Made by a program: the position numbers and the translations under genes. This document shows, piece after piece, positions 57,734 through 64,000 of a stretch of 64,000 bases of DNA (positions are counted from its first letter, which is position 1; the number at the start of each line of letters is the position of its first letter). The stretch spans positions 1 through 64,000 of the forward strand of contig ML014141.1 in the NCBI GenBank assembly GCA_003615045.1. Direction: 5' to 3'. The DNA is from Caulochytrium protostelioides (taxonomy: Eukaryota > Chytridiomycota > Caulochytriomycetes > Caulochytriales > Caulochytriaceae). Below the pieces are notes generated by a model. That model was not told where the DNA came from. It saw only the letters and a list, made by a program, of their open reading frames with translations, and did no database searches.

Positions 57734-60700
57734 ATGCCGGCGCCGTCGCCGCGCCAGCGGCCGCCCCACATGTCGACGCGGCCGCAGCAGCAGCAGCAGC
57801 AGCAGCAGCAGTCCACAGCATCGCTCGACTCAGTGACGCCGTCCGTCGACACGACGGCGGCGGCTGCGGCTGCGGCTGCGGCGCCAGCGGCCCCGCGTCC
57901 GGCGGCCGTCCAGCGCACCCCCGAAGAAAAGGAGCGGCTGCGCGCCCGCAAGGCGGCGATGCTCAACGCGCACCTCGACCGGATCTCGGCCATCTACTTG
58001 GCCATCTGCCGGCACCGCGAGCAGCAGCGCCTGCAGCTGCAGGGCCAGGCCGAGGGCCCGATCCCGCCGCCCGAGATCGGCGAGCTCGACTTCATGGCCC
58101 TGCTCAATGACCCGGCGAGCCTCAAGCTGAGCACCAACATTATGGCGCTCGCGCGCCGCGACAGCCGCGAGACCGGCGACCTCTATGTGACGGGCCGCGC
58201 GATCCGCGGCGCCGTCTCGGCGGCCGTGCAGCGCTACATGATCAACGCCAACCGCTGCCATCGCTGGATGCAGGAGGTCCTCGGCGAGAGGCTTCCGCTG
58301 CCCCACGATGACGTCGTCGCGCTGCTCCGCAGCGGCACCCGGCTGTGCCAGATCGTCACCCGCCTGTTTCCCGCCTCGACGTGCGGCTTTGCCGAGAAGG
58401 ACGAGTCGTATCTGCTCCACAAGCTCGTCTTCTTCCTCGAGATGTGCGGGTCGCTCGGCATGCCGGTCGAGACCTGTTTCACGCTGCGCGACATCTGCCT
58501 CGGCGCCGACCGCGACCCGGACCGCCAGATCGGTGTCCGCGTGCTCAAGACCGTCCAGCTTTTCGAGCGCATCGCCCGCGCCCAGAACGACCAGTTTCCC
58601 CGGCTCCACCTGAAGAGCTGGTCCCTCGCCGACGACCAGCTCTACCGCGCCCGCAAAAACTGCAACAAGATGATCGCCGGCAAGAACAGGGACTCGGCGA
58701 CCAACTCGCCCATCAACGCCGACCTGCCGGGCAGCCGCCACCCCCGTGCCTCCGAGCTGCCCCAGGCCTCGCGGCGCAGCCTCGCGGCCCCCTCGTCTCG
58801 CGCTGCCATCACGGAGTCACCCGCACCCGAGACCTCCGATCATGCCGAGGAGGTCGTCCGCGCGCAGGCTCCCCATCCCGAGCCGCAACCAGCGCCGCCG
58901 CAGCACCAGTACGACGAGGACGACAACGACGACGAGGACGATGTGCCGCTCGCGACGGCGTACCGTGCGGCAGCGGCGCTCGCGGCGTCGGACCGGCGCT
59001 CGCTGGCGGCGACGCCGCCGACCGCGGACCACGTGGCGGGCACGTCGCTGACGGGCGCGCTCGACGCGCTCGGCGCGATCGGCGACGCGACGCTGGATGC
59101 GCACCTGCCGCTGTCCCCGGACGGCGCCCTGATGGCGACGCTGGGCCGGATCCCGAGCCTGGAGGAGACGCGCGACCGGCACGGCCGCGCGAGCGTGATG
59201 CCGCCGCAGTCGCCGCCACAGACCATCGAGATCGTCGCGTTCAACTCGGCCGCCGTCGCTGCCGCCCAGAAAGCCGCGGCCGAGCAGGCAGCGCTCGAGA
59301 AGGCCGCGGCCACCCAGGCCGCCATGGCGACCGCCGCCGCGGAGCAAGCCGCGCTGCAGCGGGTCGCGGCCCAGCAGGCCGCCATCGAGCAGGCCGCGGC
59401 CGAGCGCGCGGTGATCGAGCAGGCGGCGATCGAGAAGGCCGCGGCTGAGATGGCCGCCGCGAAGGCCATGATGCTCAGGGCGGCGGCCGAGAAGGCCGCG
59501 ATCGAGACGGCCGCCGCCGAGCGCGCCGCCGCGGACCGGCGGGCGGCCGAGCGAGCCGCTGCGGAGCGCCTCGCGATGGAGCGCGCGGCGCAGAAGGCCG
59601 CTGCTGAGCGCGCCGCGGCCGAGCGCGCCGCTATGGAGCGCGCGGCCCGCGAACTGCAAGCCCAGCGCGCGGCTGCCGCGGAAGCTGCCGCCGAGCAGGC
59701 CGCAGCCGAGCAGGCCGCAGCCGAGCAGGCCGCAGCCGAGCAGGCCGCGGCAAAGCGTGCAGCGGCCGAAAGGGCCGCCGCCAAGAAGGCGGCAGCCAAG
59801 AAGGCGGCTGAGAAGGCTGCCGCTGAGCGCGCTGCGGCTGAAAGAGCCGCTGCTGAGCGGGCCGCTGCTGAACAGGCGGCTGCCGAGCGGGAAGCCGCTG
59901 AGCAAGCAGCGGCTGAGCAAGCCGCGACGGCCCTGATGGCCCAGATGGCCGCGGAGCAAGCAGCCGCCGAACTGGTCGCCCGGATGGCCGCGGAGCAGGC
60001 GGCCGCCGAACAGTGGGAAGCCGAGCAAGCGGCGATCGCGCGGGCAGAGGCCGAGCAGCGCGCTGCGGAGCAGGCCGCGATGGCCCGCAAGGCGGAGCTT
60101 GCTGCCGAGCGTGCGGCTGCGGAGCGCGCTGCGGCTGAGCAGGCCACCGCGGAACGTGCGGCCGCTGAACGCGCTGCTGCGGAGAAGGCTGCTGCTCTCC
60201 TCGCCGCACAGAAGGCTGCTGCCGAGAAGGCTGCTGCCGAGAAAGCTGCTGCCGAGAAAGCTGCTGCCGAGAAGGCTGCTGCCGAGAAGGCTGCTGCCGA
60301 GAAGGCTGCGGCCGAGAAGGCTGCTGCCGAGAAAGCTGCGGCCGAGAAAGCTGCGGCCGAGAAGGCGGCTGCCAAGCGGGCTGCTGCACAACTGGCTGCC
60401 AAGATGGCAGCCGCTGAGAAGGCGGCCGCCGAGAAAGCTGCCGCCGAGAAAGCTGCCGCCGAGAAGGCGGCCGCCGAAAAGGCCGCTGCGAATCGCGCTG
60501 CGCAGGTCGCGGCCGCCGAAAAAGCCGCAGCGCAGAAGGCCGCGGAAGACGCCGCGGCGGCACTGGCGGCACAAATGGCCGCCGAACAAGCCGCTGCCGA
60601 GCGCGCGGCGGCCGAACGCGCCGCGGCGGAGCTAGCCGCCGCGGAAGCCGCCGCGGCTGAGCAGCTGGCCCGTGAGCAGGAGGCGGAGCGTGCTGCCGAA

Positions 60701-63700
60701 GAGGCTGCTATGACTGCTGCTGCCGAGGCTGCTGCTGCCGAGGCTGCTGCCGCCGAACAGGCGGCAGCCGAGGCGGCCCTGGCACAACAGGAAGCCCAGC
60801 AGCGCGCAGTCATTGCGGCGCAGGCAGAGGCGGACGACGAGATGGCGGCTGTGCTGGCTGCCGCCGAGCGTGATGCCGAGGCGCAGGTGGCTGCTGCGAT
60901 GGCTGCGATGCCGCCCCTGCCGTTCTCTCACTCGGCACCGATCGCCCGACACCGCGACGACCCGGCGTTCGACGCGATGGCGGAGACGGCGCCCCGCCTC
61001 GCTTCGGCGCCCCTGCCCCTGCCGCACGATATGCCGCTTCTCGGCGGCGCGGGCTTTATGCAGCCACTCGCGGAGCCCGTGGATAGCGCGAGCATGACGC
61101 TGCCGGCGATGGACAAAACGGACATGAGTCTCGGGCTGGAAATGACGCTCGGCATGGACGTGAGTCTCGGGCTGGCAGCTCCGCGCGAGCACGAGCCTGT
61201 TGTCGGGCAGACCGACGAGGCCTTGTATGACACTGCGTACGATACCGCATACGACACCGCGTACGAAGCCCCCGACGATGCTCATGTGCCGCTGCCGGAG
61301 ATGCGATCCATGCACGGCGAGCACAATTCCATGTTCGACACGCACCCGTCGGAGCTGTATGGGATGGTCGCCGAGTACGATGTCGCGTATGGCTCCGACG
61401 AGGAGGTCCAGGAAGACGCGTCGTCACAGATCCGCCTCGCGATTCCGCCGCCCAACGGCATGGAGTACGCAGGCGAGGAGCAAGCCTCGCCGCTGTCGAT
61501 TATCAGCGAGTGCCAGACGGCCGAGCTGGAGGCCGAGCGCGAAGAAGCCGCGGCGCGTCAGGCGCTGCAAACGTTGCAGACCGTGCAGGTGCAGCAGGCC
61601 GGACAAGCCCCCCACGCAGCGGATGCGGCGGATCTCGCGTCAGTGGTGGCCCCATCGGAATACTCGGACGATGCGTCGCTCGCGCTGCCGCATGCGACAC
61701 GATTAACACCCACATCGCAGCCCCGTTCGCCGCATCCGAGCCCGTCCTCGCACAGCGTGGGTCTTGGCTCTTCCGCCAGCGCTAGCGCCCACGGCGGGCT
61801 GTCACTGACGCCCCCAATGGGGATGACGATGCACGTGGCCGGTATGCACCAACAGACGGACGTACTTCCCTCGCCGGAGCTGGCGTCCCTCGATGAGCAG
61901 GTTTTAGCGATGCGAGCGTTCGAACCGATCACGGTGACGTACGATACGACAACAACGTCCGACGGCGCGCCGTCGTTGGTGCTGCCCCCCTCGGAGCCCG
62001 AGCGGGCCGCCGAGGCACCGATTGCGGCTGTGGCCGTGACGCCCGCCATGTCAGCCGCAGCGGTGTCGCCAGCCGCACCGGCCAAAAAGACTCCGACGTG
62101 GGCGGTCGGCGCAGACCTGACGGCCGTCATCCCAGTCGTGGCCGCGCTGGCGCCGCTGCGCCTGCCTGCCGACAGGGCTTCGGAGGCGCCCTTCTGGGCC
62201 ACCGTTAACAGCACGGCCGCTGACGCCTCTTCCGAAGAAGAACCGCGGGGTCACGCGGCGGGGGCCGATGCTGCCGTTGTGGCTGTTGCTGATGCTGAGG
62301 TGGATGCCGATGCTGTCGAGGCCGATGTTGTCCCGGTCGCCGCAACGGAGGTGCCCGTCGTTGAGACGGCCATGCTGACGGTCAACCCGAAACGCCTCAC
62401 GAACCGCTTCTCGATCGGGTGCTACCAGGACCTGAGCGCCGAGCCCGATGCGGAACCCGATATGGATGCGCTGGACGCCGCGGTGGCGCAGTTCGCGGAG
62501 AAGACCGACGCGGAGGCCGACGCGGCCGCCGCATCGTCGGCGGTCGTCGTCTGGTCCTTGGACGAGACGCCAATGCTGGATGCGCCAATGCTGGACGAGC
62601 AAGCATTGATCGATGTCTCGCTGTCGATGGGCGCGCCACTGGCCGTGCCCATGGATGCGGAGGACGTGGCGCCGTCGTCGACTGAGATGCCGGCCTTCTT
62701 CAGCGCGCGCAGCCCGCCCGACGTGCCGTATCAGAGCACGGGTGCCAGCAAGCCGCTCGACGGCGTTGATGGCAGGCCGCTGCTGGCGAACTCGTTGCAT
62801 GAAGCTGTGGATCGCGCGCTCGTCAGCAGCCTCAGCCCCGCACTGGACCCGACGACGGCGCTGCCGCCCACCGCCATGCCGAGCAGCAGCAGCCACGACA
62901 GTCGCCGGTTCACCTTTGCGCTGTATGCGGACGACGAAGCCACCGACGGCTGCGGCGCGGACGAGCCCGGAGAGAAGGGGGACGACGCGAGCGACGTGGC
63001 GGATGATGGGGACGCTGTGCTTTCCGGCGACCGCTCGTTCCTCACGAGCGACAGCGTGCCCGAGCTCGCGGACACGAGTCAGGCCTCGCTCACGCCGCCC
63101 TCCGTCGCAACGACGGAGCTGCCGCCCGCGGTGCTGCCGATGACCCTCGACGACGTCGGGCTCGACAACGCGATCTACATCGGGACCGACCACGAGATGT
63201 CGGAATCGCAACAGAAGCGTTTGACGAGTTTCTCGTTCTCGGAGTATGCGATTATGACACCGATTGAAGCCGATGCCCCCGATGCGCTCGGCGAGGCGCT
63301 GGAGGCGCATGTCTCGGCGCTGGCGCTGCCGGACGCGGTGCCCGCTGACGCGCAACCGATCGAGGCAGCGGCTGAAGCCGGAGAAGCCGTCCGCCATGCC
63401 GCGATGGAGCCGGTCGATCGGGCCGTCAGCGAGGCGCTGGTGATTGACCACGACGACGAAATCCATGTCGTGGATGATGACGACGCGGATGACGAGAGCG
63501 ACGACACGGACGACGACGGCGGCGATGACGGCGATCGCGAGGCAGCCGACAGCGAGGCAGCCGAAAGCGAAGATGTCGGCGACGGCGACGACGCCATGAG
63601 CGAGGCGGAAGCTGATGTCAGCCACAGCAACGACCCTGTTCGGCCGCTGCGGTCCTCCGACGAGGCTTGCGACGCCGTGGCGGCACTCAATGCGTATGCG

Positions 63701-64000
63701 CCGCCCGTCACGATGGGCCCGTCGGCCTCACGTCGTGAGAGCGCCGCGAGCGCCGCGAGTGCCACCTCGCAGGCGTCGCACGTGGCGTCGTCGTCGGCGA
63801 TCTCGCAGGCCAAGCTGGCCGTGGCCTCTGCGCCGCGCCAGGCCTGGCTGCGCGACGAGTATGCGTTCTGCGACGTGCTCGCTCGGCTCGTCGCCTCCCT
63901 CGAGCGCTTCCTCGCGAGTCCCGCGCCGGATGTCGCGTTCGAGGCCGGCGGCCCGCTGAGCCGGCCCTGGTATGACTCACGCCGCAACGACGTCGAGCGC
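57734..64000 (+). CDS. Giant CH-domain protein with Ala-Glu-Lys helix repeat (partial at right edge)
   Basis: The frame is open for 2089 codons to the window edge. Residues 1-75 are Gln/Pro/Ala-rich. Residues ~168-285 form a calponin-homology domain: 'NANRCHRWMQEVLGERLPLP', 'DDVVALLRSGTRLCQIVTRL', 'VFFLEMCGSLGMPVETCFTL'. It is of the single, type-3-like kind found in IQGAP, Vav and Cdc24. Residues ~500-1055 are an almost unbroken Ala-Ala-Ala-Glu-Lys/Arg/Gln pentapeptide array, predicted to be a long single alpha-helix (Lys to Glu i,i+4 salt bridges). The rest is acidic and Asp/Ala/Ser-rich, with structured sequence resuming at about 2040 ('DEYAFCDVLARLVASLERFL'), perhaps a GEF or GAP module off the edge. 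Paralogue and function are unassigned; a Cdc24- or IQGAP-like regulator is a guess. The start is the first in-frame ATG (GCGCCATGCC). Two large antisense frames across the repeat are shadows. Confidence 0.82.
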   Translation, partial: MPAPSPRQRPPHMSTRPQQQQQQQQQSTASLDSVTPSVDTTAAAAAAAAAPAAPRPAAVQRTPEEKERLRARKAAMLNAHLDRISAIYLAICRHREQQRLQLQGQAEGPIPPPEIGELDFMALLNDPASLKLSTNIMALARRDSRETGDLYVTGRAIRGAVSAAVQRYMINANRCHRWMQEVLGERLPLPHDDVVALLRSGTRLCQIVTRLFPASTCGFAEKDESYLLHKLVFFLEMCGSLGMPVETCFTLRDICLGADRDPDRQIGVRVLKTVQLFERIARAQNDQFPRLHLKSWSLADDQLYRARKNCNKMIAGKNRDSATNSPINADLPGSRHPRASELPQASRRSLAAPSSRAAITESPAPETSDHAEEVVRAQAPHPEPQPAPPQHQYDEDDNDDEDDVPLATAYRAAAALAASDRRSLAATPPTADHVAGTSLTGALDALGAIGDATLDAHLPLSPDGALMATLGRIPSLEETRDRHGRASVMPPQSPPQTIEIVAFNSAAVAAAQKAAAEQAALEKAAATQAAMATAAAEQAALQRVAAQQAAIEQAAAERAVIEQAAIEKAAAEMAAAKAMMLRAAAEKAAIETAAAERAAADRRAAERAAAERLAMERAAQKAAAERAAAERAAMERAARELQAQRAAAAEAAAEQAAAEQAAAEQAAAEQAAAKRAAAERAAAKKAAAKKAAEKAAAERAAAERAAAERAAAEQAAAEREAAEQAAAEQAATALMAQMAAEQAAAELVARMAAEQAAAEQWEAEQAAIARAEAEQRAAEQAAMARKAELAAERAAAERAAAEQATAERAAAERAAAEKAAALLAAQKAAAEKAAAEKAAAEKAAAEKAAAEKAAAEKAAAEKAAAEKAAAEKAAAEKAAAKRAAAQLAAKMAAAEKAAAEKAAAEKAAAEKAAAEKAAANRAAQVAAAEKAAAQKAAEDAAAALAAQMAAEQAAAERAAAERAAAELAAAEAAAAEQLAREQEAERAAEEAAMTAAAEAAAAEAAAAEQAAAEAALAQQEAQQRAVIAAQAEADDEMAAVLAAAERDAEAQVAAAMAAMPPLPFSHSAPIARHRDDPAFDAMAETAPRLASAPLPLPHDMPLLGGAGFMQPLAEPVDSASMTLPAMDKTDMSLGLEMTLGMDVSLGLAAPREHEPVVGQTDEALYDTAYDTAYDTAYEAPDDAHVPLPEMRSMHGEHNSMFDTHPSELYGMVAEYDVAYGSDEEVQEDASSQIRLAIPPPNGMEYAGEEQASPLSIISECQTAELEAEREEAAARQALQTLQTVQVQQAGQAPHAADAADLASVVAPSEYSDDASLALPHATRLTPTSQPRSPHPSPSSHSVGLGSSASASAHGGLSLTPPMGMTMHVAGMHQQTDVLPSPELASLDEQVLAMRAFEPITVTYDTTTTSDGAPSLVLPPSEPERAAEAPIAAVAVTPAMSAAAVSPAAPAKKTPTWAVGADLTAVIPVVAALAPLRLPADRASEAPFWATVNSTAADASSEEEPRGHAAGADAAVVAVADAEVDADAVEADVVPVAATEVPVVETAMLTVNPKRLTNRFSIGCYQDLSAEPDAEPDMDALDAAVAQFAEKTDAEADAAAASSAVVVWSLDETPMLDAPMLDEQALIDVSLSMGAPLAVPMDAEDVAPSSTEMPAFFSARSPPDVPYQSTGASKPLDGVDGRPLLANSLHEAVDRALVSSLSPALDPTTALPPTAMPSSSSHDSRRFTFALYADDEATDGCGADEPGEKGDDASDVADDGDAVLSGDRSFLTSDSVPELADTSQASLTPPSVATTELPPAVLPMTLDDVGLDNAIYIGTDHEMSESQQKRLTSFSFSEYAIMTPIEADAPDALGEALEAHVSALALPDAVPADAQPIEAAAEAGEAVRHAAMEPVDRAVSEALVIDHDDEIHVVDDDDADDESDDTDDDGGDDGDREAADSEAAESEDVGDGDDAMSEAEADVSHSNDPVRPLRSSDEACDAVAALNAYAPPVTMGPSASRRESAASAASATSQASHVASSSAISQAKLAVASAPRQAWLRDEYAFCDVLARLVASLERFLASPAPDVAFEAGGPLSRPWYDSRRNDVER
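59245..60905 (+). repeat. 15-bp coding repeat array (Ala-Ala-Ala-Glu-Lys)
   Basis: About 110 degenerate 15-bp units. The core at 60199-60361 has a run of close to a dozen nearly identical units of the GCTGCTGCCGAGAAG type, and 59691-59750 has four GCCGAGCAGGCCGCA-type units. Position 5 of the pentapeptide varies Lys/Arg/Gln while Glu is nearly fixed. The homogeneous core against diverged edges suggests recent internal duplication. Confidence 0.88.

Noticed and set aside
57017..57769. 250-codon minus-strand frame between TMEM234 and the CH gene
   Set aside because: It overlaps the CH-gene start and shows no homology, no steady codon bias and no plausible start context.
58817..60813. Two long minus-strand frames (590 and 657 codons) opposite the Ala-Glu-Lys array
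   Set aside because: They are mirror images of the 15-bp repeat (Ala/Ser/Cys or Gly/Leu/Ser periodic). The plus strand carries a real CH domain in the same continuous frame.
62051..63625. 524-codon minus-strand frame
   Set aside because: Antisense to the CH-domain giant. It is Arg/His/Gly-rich with frequent rare codons, and has no known domain.
1..64000. tRNA, rRNA, transposon or viral genes
   Set aside because: I looked for the T-loop string G-T-T-C-R-A with paired arms, terminal inverted repeats, and reverse transcriptase, integrase or transposase motifs, and saw none. A covariance-model and repeat-library search would be decisive.

Overview
The window is 64 kb of very GC-rich nuclear DNA from a eukaryote with compact, intron-poor genes. 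I place it in a zoosporic (flagellated) true fungus or a close relative, most like a chytrid. Three things support this: (i) two axonemal genes, SPAG6/PF16 and a ropporin/RSP11-type RIIa protein, so the cell builds a motile flagellum; (ii) fungal-style house-keeping genes (ARE-type sterol acyltransferase, XPB/Ssl2, Sec3, eIF3b/Prt1, Tom40, a PNKP without an FHA domain) next to an animal-type O-GlcNAc transferase; (iii) extreme use of G/C in third codon positions and Ala/Gly/Pro/Gln-rich low-complexity inserts in nearly every protein. Caulochytrium-like chytrids are a candidate, but the genus is a guess. I see no rRNA, tRNA, CRISPR, provirus, transposase or IS-like element.

Layout, left to right: OGT (+, 454-7521), N-myristoyltransferase (-, two exons), TOM40 (-), eIF3b (+), an unrecognised 255-aa protein (-), PNKP (+), sterol O-acyltransferase (+, two exons), a DHHC palmitoyltransferase (+), XPB/SSL2 (-), exocyst SEC3 (+), SPAG6 (+), a membrane-anchored alpha-crystallin-like protein (+), a RanBP3/Yrb2-type Ran-binding protein (-, two exons), ATR/Mec1/Rad3 kinase (-, about 10.4 kb), ropporin/RSP11-like (-, two exons), TMEM234 (+, three exons), and a giant calponin-homology protein with a roughly 550-residue Ala/Glu/Lys repeat (+), cut by the right edge. 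That is 17 genes, about one per 3.8 kb. Intergenic stretches of 0.15-2.4 kb hold microsatellites and (GGC)n runs but no further gene I can defend.

Six spliceosomal introns could be read directly (126-221 nt, all GT-AG, mostly GTAAGT donors). Most lie right after a tiny first coding exon of 12-87 nt. An ORF-only annotation would therefore lose or misplace the N-termini of NMT, the sterol acyltransferase, RanBP3 and TMEM234, and would split the ropporin-like protein. Several long open frames begin at GTG, TTG or CTG; I moved these starts to an ATG or to a spliced first exon.

The genes do not form a pathway or operon. Recurrent themes are genome maintenance (ATR, PNKP, XPB), protein and lipid acylation (NMT, DHHC, sterol acyltransferase), membrane traffic and import (Sec3, Tom40), and the flagellar axoneme (SPAG6, ropporin-like). 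The most unusual items are the CH plus Ala-Glu-Lys helix giant, the membrane-tethered small-heat-shock-like protein, the PNKP whose kinase half keeps the P-loop but has altered downstream motifs, and the oversized ATR and XPB.
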